NCBI GenBank assembly: GCA_005656395.1
Contig: SRSI01000079.1
Span: 1,798,001 to 1,862,000, forward strand
Source: Strongyloides papillosus
Taxonomy: Eukaryota > Nematoda > Chromadorea > Rhabditida > Strongyloididae
DNA: 64,000 nt
Direction: 5' to 3'
Part shown: positions 1 to 10,397 of the stretch, piece after piece
Layout: each line of letters begins with the position of its first letter
Position numbering within the stretch: position 1 is the first letter of the stretch
Made by a program: the position numbers and the translations under genes
The notes under the pieces: model-generated
The model's input: only the letters and a program-made list of their open reading frames with translations
What the model was told of the DNA's origin: nothing
Database searches by the model: none

Positions 1-420
1 GAGAAATAATTGAGAATAACCAAACAGTAGGCAAAGATCTTAATTTGGATCAATTTTATCGCGTAAATTAGACTATTCAACAAAAAAAGATCGGATCAAT
101 TAAGCTAAATTATCCTACTCTACGACAACGCTCGGACTCATACAGCAATAATTTTCAAAATCGCCCTTCAGGAGTTCAATTGGGAGATTCTTTAGCATCC
201 TCCGTATTCACCAGACCTTGCTCTAACAGATTATCACCTACTCCGTTCATTAGCAAACTATATGAGGGACTTAACATTTGAAAACTAAGAGGCATTATAT
301 ACCTGGCTGAACGAATTCTTTGAGTCAAGACCCATAGATTTCTGGCGTAAAGGTATCAACAAATTAGTGGAAAGATAGGAAAAGATTATAAATAATGACG
401 AGGAATATATAATTGATTAA
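1..420 (+). pseudogene. mariner transposase, decayed 3' part (cut by window edge)
   Basis: Reading from the window edge gives mariner-like protein in pieces. One frame near 21-85 resembles the region between the first and second catalytic aspartates. After a frameshift, a second frame from about 124 carries the DNAR box (Asp codon 124-126), then HPPYSPDLALTDYH and the usual tail up to the stop at 418-420. Exactly 34 residues lie between the Asp of DNAR and the Asp of TDYH, the D34D spacing that defines mariner. At least three in-frame stops after the DNAR box (the first just before HPPYSP), plus a stop and the shift upstream, show it is dead. The 5' half and left inverted repeat lie outside the window. 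Family recognition rests on established mariner motifs. Confidence 0.9.
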
Positions 421-466
421 TTTACTTTAGATTTTTTAGAAAAAAGTGTTTTTAAAATAAATTTTT

Positions 467-497
467 AAAAATCACGGGAATTTATGGAACAACCTAA
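467..497 (-). repeat. mariner 3' terminal inverted repeat
   Basis: On the minus strand from 497 the sequence starts TTAGGTTGTTCCATAAATTC and runs into an A/T-rich stretch, which resembles mariner ends of the TTGGGTTGTCC type. The next bases outward are TA (498-499), as expected for a TA target duplication. It lies 47 bp after the transposase stop, so it closes the element at 1-420. Confidence 0.7.
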
Positions 498-499
498 TA

Positions 500-737
500 T
501 TTCATATAGTTTATAAAAACGTTATTCCCTGTACAAAACTATGCTAAAAAAGGCCAAAAAAACACTGTTTTTTTAAGATAATTTGGCAAATTATGGCCCA
601 GAAACTTTTCAGACCTATCTTCCCCACTAAGTTAGAAAAAAACACATCTTTTGGCTATTTACTCGTAAAAATCGGTTAAGTTTGAGAAGAGTTATGAGAG
701 AGACAAATTTTTTTTCCTTATTTCTTTTTGGTGTAGA
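500..737 (-). mobile_element. 5' end remnant of a related Helitron
   Basis: The reverse complement of this stretch aligns with the first ~240 bp of the two intact Helitrons (14198 on and 27323 on). Shared blocks include CAAAAAGAAATAAG, the segment around AACTTAACCGATTTTTA, the AAAAGATGTGTTTTTTTCTA block and AACACTGTTTTTT, with many substitutions. The outer end at 737 reads TCTACACC against TCTATAAC in the intact copies and is preceded on that strand by A, as expected for Helitron insertion between A and T. Similarity fades at about 500, where the mariner end begins, so the mariner probably inserted into or truncated it. No coding part remains. Confidence 0.8.
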
Positions 738-742
738 TTTCT

Positions 743-1483
743 TCAACACTCAAATTTAGAGTATTATCCGTTAGATTCATTTTTTTCGGATATGAATGCT
801 GAAATTGCCGCTGTTCGTCATTCATTTGAAAACGTGCGGACAGTGGAAATCTTTGTCCCTATGTAAGTTTTTAAATTTTACTTAAATAATCTTTCTCGCT
901 TATTATAGGGAAATCTTCGATCATATTAAGATAGCGAAAGTGGAGTGAGAACGTGGAGATACTATCAGACATTTGTCTTCGAAAATTGGCGACGTAGTAG
1001 CTCAATTACCAAATCCAATTATTCTGGTAAGTGTTTTTTGGATAGTTTCTCTTACATCATATGATTTTTTCAGCGTCTAACTAGCGAACTAAAAAGCTGT
1101 CCCATTCAACAACTTCCAGTAGAATCTTTCGGTTAAATGAAATGATTTCACGAACAGTCCAACCAAATCTTCGAACTTTTTCTCGATTAAATGAGGAAGT
1201 GCCACAGACAAATCAACTAAATGTTCGAAAAACGAGTAGAAATTCTGAACCCATATTAAGTAACAGTGAATCCGAATCTGACGACGACGACAGAAAAAGT
1301 AGAATAAAGTTTAGAGATGAAGAAATCATCCTACTTGGTAGATGGTTTAGAGAGAAAAATGGATAAACTCCAAATAAACCATAATTTCGAATTTATGCGG
1401 ATCAACTAAATAATGTTTATAGTCGCGATGGGAGGAAAAAAATAAAGAGTAAGGACAACAAATGTTTAAAGAAAGTTTTTTAA
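743..1483 (+). pseudogene. broken spliced gene with homeobox-like C-terminus
   Basis: Three exon-like pieces join in one frame through good splice sites: up to 862 (GTAAGT donor), 909-1026 (donor GTAAGTG) and from 1074. The frame has a TGA at 946-948 (context suggests a lost Trp), a stop at 1134, a shift, then a long acidic/basic stretch from 1142. This frame runs through two TAA codons (in WFREKNG*TPNKP* and following YADQLNNVYS) to 1483. The spacing WF..N..P......YA..LN......G+K.IK resembles helices 1-3 of a divergent homeodomain, but the WF of helix 3 is lost (DNKCLKK). The Helitron remnant abuts its 5' end. Identity beyond homeobox-like is not known. It could be a young pseudogene or a badly sequenced gene. 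Confidence 0.5.
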
Positions 1484-1692
1484 TTGTGTATATTTTGTAG
1501 ACAATTTTTTTATTTTGTAATTCTATTTGTGTATAATTGTAAATATTGTACTAAACTAATTTACCCAATCTTTTGTTTAGAATAAATAAATTTAATGAAA
1601 CTTTTTAATTTTTATTTAGAATGACTTGCTACAAACTAAAAAAATAACAAAAACATAAAAAAATAACCAAAGTGTTACTCATCTCTGCCATG

Positions 1693-2214
1693 CTACCGTT
1701 TCTTACTATCTATAGTTATTGTAACAGGACCATCATTTACTAACTGAACATCCATATATGCACTAAAAAGACCGTCCATGATTTTTGATGGATTGTATTC
1801 TTTCTTCAAATCCTCGAGAATACCAGCATACATTGCTTGAGCATCACTAGTTCCCATAGCATTATGAAAATCCAATTTGTTTCCTTTGACAACAGCGTGG
1901 AGTGTGAATTGTGACACACAAAGAACATCAAGATTCATATCTTTAACACTTTTGTCCCATGGCTTTTTTGTCTCGGGGTTTGTCCATAATCTTAAGTTCA
2001 ATATCTTATTTTTAATATATTTGGCATCGTCTGGAGTATCCTCTTTCTCAATACCGATAAAGACACAGATACCTTTCCCAATTTTAGAAATCTAAAGGAT
2101 TGAAATTATTTTCAATCAAAGGATTAAGGAAATACATAAAAAAAATGTAAAACTTACGAGTTCTTTATCAACGGTAACACTGGCCTCAGTAACTCTTTGA
2201 ATGATGGCCCTCAT
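1693..2214 (-). CDS. DTD1: D-aminoacyl-tRNA deacylase (DTD1 family), 2 exons
   Basis: The enzyme hydrolyses D-amino acids (and glycine) wrongly attached to tRNA, acting in the cytosol as a chirality check on translation. Exon 1 is 2214-2158 (MRAIIQRVTEASVTVD...), the intron 2157-2092 has GTAAGT and TTTAG ends, and exon 2 is 2091-1693. Joined length is 151 residues, the usual size of the family. The two signature motifs are present: SQFTL and the late NDGPVT (NxGPVT box) that builds the active-site cross-subunit pocket. The start at 2214 matches the conserved N-terminus MRAIIQRV. It faces the pseudogene region and appears intact. Confidence 0.95.
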
Positions 2215-3261
2215 TTCTTGTTTCAAAATATATGTTTTAACACATTTATACTTCAATTTTGATAAATAACATTACTCCAAAATAGTGTTTAATAACTGTA
2301 ATAAGACCTTTCTTCAGCAGTAACAAGTTATAATAATTTTAAGATATATCCCTTGAGATGATAAATAATTTATATCATCTGAATTTATGGATCAATTGAA
2401 AAAAGGAAGCTTTGTTTTTAATAAATTTAGTGGACTAGAAAATAAAATGGTATGGAAATCAAGTAACTTATTTTAAAAAAGATCAAGACATAAATATTTT
2501 AATATACATAAATTATTTTAGAAAATACTGTTCATCATTTCTAATGATTAAGTTTTTTTGTCCAAACAAAGAAACACCTATTATTTTCTGTCGTTTTGTA
2601 AATTAACTTTTACTTTTAAATCATTTTGTATTGTCCAGTTTTGTAAGGTTAAGTATTCTTTGACGACGATTTTTGATGTGGTAAATTTTTTTAATCAGAG
2701 TAACTTTTGAATCTTTGTTTTTTTAATTTTTTAAAATATGCAGTTTTTAATGTTATCACCAATACGACGAAACATGATGACTTTTTCTCTCTGCGCAGTC
2801 AAATTACAGTTCGGTTTTCCCTTGTTAAGATTCATTAGTATAATTTTCTTTTAAAAAATTTTAACCTACCATAGTTTATAATATTCAAAAGAAATATGCA
2901 TTGCTTTATTGAGAATTGTCTAATTTCAAGTATCATATAAACATTTATGGAAATGTATCTACAAACTTTATTAAAGAAAGTTTTTGAGAACAAGCTGGAA
3001 AAATAATATCTGTATAAGAATGTCTTATAAAGGTACTAAAAAATATAAATTTTGAAGAAGACCTTAAATTTATTTGATATTCTATACAAAAAAGTAGCAA
3101 TTGAATGACTAAGTGGAAATATTTTTAATTTAAAAATTTCTAAGTTTAACGGGTTTAAAAGTCAAACAGGGGCAGGTGGAAGCATGATCTTCGATTGCTT
3201 CTATAAAGTAATATAAATAGTTAACATTCTCAAACTCTTTAAGCTATAATAATTCATCAAA

Positions 3262-3339
3262 ATGAGGGCTATGTTTAGCTTGTTCTACATTTTTATGTTC
3301 ATTACAACTGATATCACTAATGACAAATTCTATGTTTGA
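3262..3339 (+). CDS. possible tiny secreted-peptide ORF or gene remnant
   Basis: A 25-codon ORF, MRAMFSLFYIFMFITTDITN..., that looks like a signal peptide with almost no mature part. A TATAAAG box at 3202 lies 60 nt upstream of its ATG, almost the same spacing as in the ShKT gene 380 bp downstream, and an AATAAA follows just after its stop. It may be the surviving promoter and leader of a decayed secreted-protein gene, or chance. No splice site that would extend it was recognised. Confidence 0.25.
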   Translation: MRAMFSLFYIFMFITTDITNDKFYV

Positions 3340-3577
3340 TAAACTTGTAAAATTAAATAAATTACAAATTTAAAAAAAAATTTGCGTGCTACTGCAAACA
3401 ATGACATTTAAATGGTACAAAACGTTTGTTAACATTATTTCCATGTATTTGATCATATTTGGAACCGTCTGTATTTGTTTAGTAAACAATTTTTGTAAAA
3501 TGAATTTATTTCCAACATGATTTATTCTTAATGTAAAAAATTATAAATCTTACAGCACCTGGACTAATAGAAATTAG

Positions 3578-3585
3578 TATAAAAG
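3578..3585 (+). promoter_or_regulatory. TATA box of the ShKT gene
   Basis: TATAAAAG lies 61 nt upstream of the ATG at 3639, with a short leader between. Position and sequence fit a core promoter; this is inference from sequence only. Confidence 0.5.
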
Positions 3586-3638
3586 TAGTTTAACTTACAA
3601 GAAATACATATCATACAGTTTCTGATATATTTAGAAAT

Positions 3639-4094
3639 ATGAAATTCATTACTATTTTCGCTGTTTTGTTTCTTACAATTCCTATGGAGGTTAATGGTGC
3701 TTCATGTGCTCAAATGGCAGCAACAGGATACTGCTTAAATTCTATGTATAGAAAAATTATGTGCGAAAATTGTGCCACACAATGTGATGCTCTTGGTGGG
3801 AATGCAGTTTGTACATTACCAACAAAATCTTCAGCATGTTCTGATCAGGCTACAAATTGTGCAAGTTTAGCATATTTATGTACTAATGAACTTTATAAAA
3901 ATTTGTTAGCACAAAGATGTATGAGTACATGTAATACATGTGATGGTGTACCAGCTACTGCCACAACAACAGGTGCAGCAACAACAACAGGCGCAGCAAC
4001 AACAACAGGCGCAGCAACAACAACAGACGCAGGAACAACAACAACAGACGCAGGAACAACAACAACTGTAGAAACTACCACAACCACCGTTTGA
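3639..4094 (+). CDS. secreted ShKT-domain protein with Thr-rich tail
   Basis: A 151-residue protein beginning with a clear signal peptide (about residues 1-20, cut near NGA-SC). Two six-cysteine ShKT-type modules follow: Cys 23, 32, 42, 45, 49, 58 and Cys 67, 74, 81, 94, 98, 101. The second has the canonical CxxxCxxC ending. The tail from about residue 105 is a repeat of TTTGAA/TTTDAG units (18-bp DNA repeats), likely O-glycosylated and mucin-like. ShKT modules are common in nematode secreted and surface proteins, either alone or attached to enzymes; this one has no enzyme domain. Its role is not known. Single exon, with a TATA box upstream. Confidence 0.85.
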   Translation: MKFITIFAVLFLTIPMEVNGASCAQMAATGYCLNSMYRKIMCENCATQCDALGGNAVCTLPTKSSACSDQATNCASLAYLCTNELYKNLLAQRCMSTCNTCDGVPATATTTGAATTTGAATTTGAATTTDAGTTTTDAGTTTTVETTTTTV

Positions 4095-4440
4095 TCCAAA
4101 TAGTGGTTAATTTTTTATTGATAAAATTAATAAATAGCCGCCTTGAGTTTTATTACATGAATATTTTTTCAAGATTTTCAATAGTAAATCATATCATAAA
4201 ACTCTTTTTGTTTATTTAAAATTAAAATCGTAATCATAAGTATCACAATCAATTTTATATTTTGAAATTTATTTTACAAAAAAGATTCGAGAAATACGTA
4301 TCTTAATTTGTTAACAATATCGTTATGTAACTCTAAACTAAACATTAAGGTTTTTCTTACAAATGAAAACGTGAAAGAATTAGTATATTTATACATAAAC
4401 AAAAATACATTTAAAATACAATTAAAAAAAATATAATACC
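4095..4440. other. convergent 3' flanks
   Basis: AT-rich gap between the ShKT stop and the NRDE2 stop, which face each other. It probably holds both 3' UTRs and polyadenylation sites (for example AATAAATA near 4127). Nothing else was seen. Confidence 0.5.
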
Positions 4441-7400
4441 TTAGGGTTGAAGCAAAATAGATAATTCTTCTTTCAAACATCTAACTCTGAATCCTTTTTC
4501 AATTAAAAGTTGGAAGACATCATCAAAAGCAGATGATTCACATAGCAAATACTTCATATAATATTCCTTACTCCAGCCAACAGACTCCAAACCTCTAAAG
4601 AAACTTCTCTTCAGGCTTTCTCTACTTCCATACTTTGATTCTAGTTTTAATAAGAGATTCCAAATGATAGGAGACAAAGTAAATCTTGTAATTTCATCTG
4701 CATACTTAAGAATGGTTTCCCGAAATCTATCAAAACTGGGATAAGGAGGATAGTTTGATATACCCTTATTCAATTCCTTCTTGAACAACAGATATTCATT
4801 GTAGATAATAGCCATCATCTTAGATAATTTAGATATATCTAAAGATTCAATAAATGAGTTATCAATCTGAGTTGTCCTATGTTTTCCGCATCTGCGTAGG
4901 TAGACCATAAGTAAATTTACAAATTTAGGATATTTCTTTACAGATGTAACAACAAAATTATCATAAGCAGGCCCGTATTCTTCATTCTTCTTTTCATAGT
5001 GATATGCGTATATCTCTTCCTGTAGTAGAAATAATTCTTCACACTTCTCTATCCTTTCACGTGAATGCATAGTTTGTATGTATTCAAGAATGGTTAAGGA
5101 AGCATTGACGTTGCAGAATTTTTGATATTGCAATATCATCGTAAGTCCGGAAGTATACATCAAGTCATCTAGTCTCCAATCACAAAAGAATTTGTGATTT
5201 ATTCTTGAATCATCGTGTAATGAATAAATTTTTCGCCCAGCCAAGTTAATTAGTTGAGAGTAGTCATTCGATTCAGCATAGATAGATTCAAGTGAATTAT
5301 TCATTAGGAAGAAAGATAATTCATTCACTAGTTTCTTCTTGGTAAACGATCTTCTACAATAGTTGTACATAGCTTTTTGGAGCAACAACTCCTCTCTGTG
5401 ACTAGATATTGGTTCATATATCTTGAACAGTGTACCTATGTCAATCTTATCCAAGTCGAGATATTTCTGATCCATGAATTGGGAATCGTAAAGGAGATCA
5501 TCAATGAAAGTTATCAACTTGTTGTTTTTCCCTTCTGTACCGTCATCCAATGTAGTGTCAATAAAGTTTTCTTTTAGTTTCTTAGCAAATTTTGCGCTTT
5601 TCCTGCCATCTAATGCTAAATTCTTCCCATATCTTACAATTGCTTTGTAGATTCCAAAATCCAGTTTTTCATATACATCTGCTACATCACACTCATTCTG
5701 TTTTCCCAAGAATTTAAAAACTCTTTCAATAAAGCACAAAGATTCATATGTAGGATGGGTATCGATATTCATCGTATCAACTACATCATACAATGCATGA
5801 ATATCAGGATCACAAGGAGCTCCTGTAGTTTTGTCGATATTCACTCTAAATACCTTCACAATTTCATGTAGAAGATATTCCTTTGCCTCATCGGAGAAAT
5901 CAAAAATGGTATAGCTGACATCTTTTTCGAAATTGACAGCATTGTCCTTATCACCGTTAGAATAATAGTTATCTCCACATTGGAAGTAGTAGTACTTTTC
6001 TCTTATCTGCTCCACAGTAACCCAAATATTAGGCATAGGATGATTAGCCTTATGTGCCAATAGAAAATAATCATCTTCCTCTTTTATATACTCATTATCA
6101 CATGGAGTATCTTGAAGGTTTTCACTAGACGTAGTCTCTTGATCCATACTACCTCTAACTTGACTACTGGTTTCACATAAATTATTTTGATTGGCATCTA
6201 AAATGTTTTACGTAAAATGGAAGAAATTGCATATACTTACCTGAAACTCCTCTTTCATTACCAGAAGAAGTATTTACAACATTAGAGCTTGTCAACATAG
6301 GAACATTGACCTGTCCACCATCTTTGACATCCTTGCTCCGAAACTCTTTGTCACCCTTTAGGCAATCAGAATGCTCGTGGTAACAATTCCTCCATCCGAC
6401 AGCGCCTTTGAAACCAGCTTTAGAACATGGACACTTACAAAATGAGGTGAAATGTTTCAGAAGTTCTTTAAACGACTGTCCTTCCAAACTTTTTGGTCTA
6501 GAATAATTGAACTCCACGAAAGAAGATACCATAGAAATAGCAATCTCGCTGTATCCAAAATGAAAATGCAATTTGATAATCCTAACAAGCAAATCAGCTA
6601 GAAACATCTCCGTCCCAGGCTCCGGTTTATGTGTTACAATCTCACCACGCAACAACTTTGCCAATGTCCTGTAACAATCAACCATCACACGGATACATAC
6701 ACGAACGGAGAATCTTGAGAAATCAAAAAGTGTCATATCCATAATAGCCTTCCATAAACTTAAGCTGTTTGGATGCTGAATGAGGTACGTCTCCCACTGC
6801 TTGATTGTTTGATTGTAGTCTCCCAGAGCACATAAACATTTTAGTTTTTCTATCTTCAATTCAACACATTTACTGCCAATATTCTTCATCGCCTTCTCGA
6901 TTATTGATAACTTTATTTCACAGGAAACATTCACTGGATCTCCTTTGAATTTTGATTCTTTATCTTGAAGCTTAAGAAACTTCAACCATAATTCCAGGTC
7001 ACCCGGATTACTATCAATGAGATTCTTCAGTGAATTACGCTCTGATCTTAGTACCATCTCTTGAGCTTCCCTTTCCCTGAGAAGAGATTCCTTCACCTGT
7101 TTTTTTGCGACCCTTGAAGGAGTACTATTTAGTTGAATATTTACACTATTTACATGATGTCCTGAATCATCAAAGCCTGATATACATTTATTGTCGTGAA
7201 GACTAACTCTGCGCACTTTTGAATTATCAGGATTTAAATGATGCGCACTTTTTACAATAGACTCTTCATTCGTCAAAGGTTTGTCCTTCTTCTTATGACG
7301 TTCCATCCTTTTATCATTATCTTCATCACCAGAGTAAGAAGAATGTTTCTTCCTATCTTTCCTTCTCTTTTCTTTCTTTAATTTCTTTTTCAATCTCCTT

Positions 7401-7612
7401 TCCTCCTTTTTCTTTCTCCTCCTATATCTTTCCGAGCTGTCACTATCTGATGGAGATTGTGAACTATTACTACCTTTGACTTCTAAATCCTTGTTGTCGT
7501 CGATCAAATTAGATGAGATAGCTTCAATAAACCCTTTTGGGGTTGACTTTTCAATTTCATGATCTGAATTGCTATCTCCTTCACTGTCACCGTATCCAGG
7601 AAACAAGGACAT
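4441..7612 (-). CDS. nrde-2: NRDE2-like nuclear RNAi / splicing-associated protein, 2 exons
   Basis: NRDE2 is a conserved nuclear protein. In C. elegans it acts with nuclear Argonautes to silence nascent transcripts, and elsewhere it works with the exosome cofactor MTR4 and splicing factors. Exon 1 is 7612-6241, the intron 6240-6198 is 43 nt (GTAAGT...TTTTAG), and exon 2 is 6197-4441; the join is in frame (phase 1) and gives 1,042 residues, close to the family length. Visible parts: an acidic N-terminus, a long Lys/Arg/Glu tract (about residues 63-110), the NRDE2 entry helix region ending REREAQEMVLRSERN, then HAT/TPR-like helices with motifs such as LELWLKFLKLQDKE and SLWKAIMDM. The start MSLFPGYG is a typical short leader. 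The family call rests on layout and motifs; exon 2 is more divergent. Confidence 0.85.
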
Positions 7613-7639
7613 TCTGTAAAATATTAAAAAATTAGTAAT

Positions 7640-8590
7640 TATAAAAAATATTTTCTGGGATGAATTAAAAATAACAATAAGATAGAGTAAAAAAATCGCA
7701 GAAAAACGTTATAATTATAAAATGAAAACAAAATTACTTTTACGAAGCAACGGGACGCCATACCATAAAGAAAAGGGTGGTTCGTCATAAGACCATTGTC
7801 TTCAGAAACGAAGTCTAGAAAAAATTTTTTAATATCGTACATATAAAAATTATGATAACTTTCTTTGGTGAGGACTTTTATTTCATACTAAATTGATGGA
7901 TGATGAAAAAAAAAACAATGAAGTAGAAAAGTCTCCAAAGACGTATTGAAAATGGTGATTAACAGAAAGCATTGCTATTCTCCAATATTCTGGTCTCTTG
8001 CTACTTAATTGCAGTGAGATTGATAGATCCATTTTGAATCCTTGTAATTTCAAAAGTACTATCAATAAAGCTTCAAGCAACACACTTTCCTCCTTAAACA
8101 TCTGATTTAATACTTGGGAATTCGTACAGTAGTCGAATTAAGATTAATGTGCATACTCTCCTCTCTGAATGCAATTGGTATCTCCAAGTGTCGTATGTAT
8201 TATAATTTTAAGTACAATGAATCGTTCATTGGTAAATCTTCGTCCTAGTTGTTTATATTTTTCTAGAACAATGTGCTTGTTTTCAATCGTCCCTACAATA
8301 CGCAAGAAGAAAATGTCATAATATCATGTTCCATATTGCGAAATGAAGTTTTCAAATGGTATTTGACACCAATCTTACCTACATTGCATAATCTGCTATA
8401 CTTTCTTATATAAAAATACATTTTCTTGAGACTTTTGTTTGTACAATAAATATGGTATTCTGAATAGGTAATAATTGATAAAGTATACTGGAACATGGGA
8501 GAAGCTATATTTTTTGGTGATGCCAATTAAAGAATTCTTTTCTTTCATCATGCGTGTAAATTTGTAGTTGTGGATAATTGTAGCCAACTA
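7640..8590 (-). pseudogene. unassigned coding-like remnants
   Basis: Several minus-strand stretches look protein-coding but do not connect cleanly. Examples are about 8262-8150 (YKQLGRRFTNERFIVLK...), 8101-7990 (MFKEESVLLEALLIVLL... to about AMLSVNHHFQYVF) and 7842-7740 (DIKKFFLDFVSEDNG..., ending at a GTAATT donor-like site). Stops and frame changes separate them. This could be a decayed gene or a live gene with several short introns that were not resolved by eye. No family was recognised. Confidence 0.3.
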
Positions 8591-8967
8591 CACTTCTTTG
8601 TGCTTCAGAATAAGTCTAGGACGATAGTGTGAAAATACTACGATTCAAATAATGTAGCTTTAATGAAACTTCCTCTACTAACATAGGCAGGAGCTTTTAG
8701 AAACCCACTACCTTAGTAACTAATTACAATAAAAACATATTCGGTAGAGTCTTACTAGTATCTTTGGTAACAAAGTTAGCATTAGAAACTTTTCTTAACT
8801 CTTGGAGGCTTTTGATTTGTATAATTATAATGGTACAACCCATAATTAAATGTATTTAAGTAGGCGTTAGTGTCATTGTCAGTATTTTATCTTTAAACTA
8901 CAGCTATACCTTTTTAAATGAATATATTTTCAATTAATATAATCCAAAAAATTTGCAGACATTTAAA
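8591..8967. other. intergenic, upstream of receptor gene
   Basis: AT-rich; no gene or repeat recognised. The stretch ATTTGCAG at 8951-8958, just before the ATG, could act as a splice (or trans-splice) acceptor for the downstream gene. Confidence 0.4.
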
Positions 8968-9956
8968 ATGGATCCTTCAGTGGTACCTATGTACACTAGT
9001 CCGTACTTTGGAGTCTCAGGTTATCAAGTGCTTATTATAAGTTTGTTATCTTTACCTCCAAACATCTATTTTTTCTGTCGATGTTTGACTTATAGTAAAT
9101 TCAAGGAAAGGAAGTTATTCAAATACATAATAATGGTTATGTCTTTGGAATATATTTATGCCTGTATTGTGCATATAATATTCTATCTGTATATTTCTAT
9201 TCACTACTACACCAATAAAAAAGTCAATCTCAAGTCATGCTCAAAATTGGAGTCGATACATTATGGTAGTAATCATATTTTGAATGTGACTTTGTTTTAC
9301 ATGACTATTATTAGATTCTACAAGATTGCTTACCGTAAAAAGCCCAACATTATTGTCATGGGATTAGTTGTACTTATTACATTGGGTCCACTTGTGTATT
9401 TAATCATTGGGAAATTTTTTGAAATAGGTATATATTTCGTTCCAAAGCAAGGTTGTGGATATGATATATACAGCAATTTACCTTATTACAACTATATCTC
9501 TTACGCCAACATTTTCATTGGCTTTTTATCTTCTTTAGCATCGCTTGTAATCAGTTATATAACTTATAGAGTAGTTGTTAAGAAGACACCAATTGCAAGT
9601 ATAGGAAAGATTAAAGAAAATAAGTCATTGTTTAAGAGTTTTGCCATTCAAAGTTTCTTCCCTTTTTGTTATCAAGTACCTGCAATAATCTATTATCTTC
9701 TTTATCTAAAAATACGTTTGTTTATAGCTCTTTTTAGCACTATATTCTTGATTTTTTTTCAGAAGGGAAAAAAGTTGATATAATTGAAATTTTCTTGAAT
9801 ATAACTTATTATTCTGGACATTTGTTGTCAATCTTCTTATCATTAGCTGTAATTAGACAATTTAAAACAATGATGCTAAACGATTTTAGATGCAAGAGTT
9901 TACATAAACCAATTCCAGTCAGCCGAGTTGAGGTTAAAACTACATTCTTGAGGTGA
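8968..9956 (+). CDS. 7TM chemoreceptor-like GPCR, 2 exons
   Basis: A 313-residue multi-pass membrane protein. Exon 1 is 8968-9715, the intron 9716-9762 (GTTTGT...TTTTCAG) is 47 nt, and exon 2 is 9763-9956. The splice is in frame and restores the seventh helix (EIFLNITYYSGHLLSIF), which reading through the intron would destroy. Seven hydrophobic segments can be followed, beginning with GYQVLIISLLSLPPNIYFF. There is a Cys pair that could bridge the extracellular loops (in LKSCSKL and KQGCGYD). Size, layout and divergence fit nematode serpentine chemoreceptor families, which detect environmental or host cues in sensory neurons; the exact family could not be named. The ATG at 8968 (MDPSVVPM) was chosen because an upstream in-frame start is only a TTG. 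Confidence 0.75.
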
Positions 9957-10397
9957 ATCTGTATTTATACTTGTATTAATGTTTGGTTTACCATGTTTTC
10001 AGTTAACATAGAATCACGTGTAAGCTGATTATGAATATATAAACAATATTTTAATAATAATGTAGGCCATATTAAGTACTTTTCTACTTGTTCTCTTTTA
10101 TATGTATTGTCTTTTGTGTGCATTGATGTTTTGGAAAATAAAAAATTTTCACAAAATTATGTTTCACTGCTTTTTCAGAAATCCTTTTTCAATTCATCAA
10201 ATGCAATACTGTATTCATTGTTTGTATTATCAAGAGAACTAAATGTTTCAAGCAAATACTAAGCATCAAACAAGTTGCATGTTTAAAATAACAATTAATT
10301 ATTACGGTACTTAGAATACATGTTGCTTGAAAAAAAAGTTTTTTCGTCATAGTGTATAAATACGTTAAATAGGGAATGTACAGTTATTCATAGGAAA
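9957..10397. other. intergenic with TATA box at 10355-10360
   Basis: Gap between the receptor and the F-box-like gene. TATAAA at 10355-10360, in the context GTGTATAAATACG, lies 43 nt before the next ATG. The rest is AT-rich with no recognised feature. Confidence 0.45.

Larger units (their letters stand above)
2215..3638. other. intergenic region, AT-rich
   Basis: About 1.4 kb between the DTD1 start and the ShKT gene. Apart from the short ORF and TATA-like boxes listed separately, no coding-like stretch, RNA gene or repeat was recognised. Confidence 0.6.

Noticed and set aside
1877..2095. Plus-strand ORF over the DTD1 gene
   Set aside because: Antisense shadow; the minus strand encodes the conserved enzyme.
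9716..9783. Read-through C-terminus of the receptor (LFIALFSTIFLIFFQKG)
   Set aside because: It is intron sequence; splicing at 9715/9763 restores helix 7 in frame.
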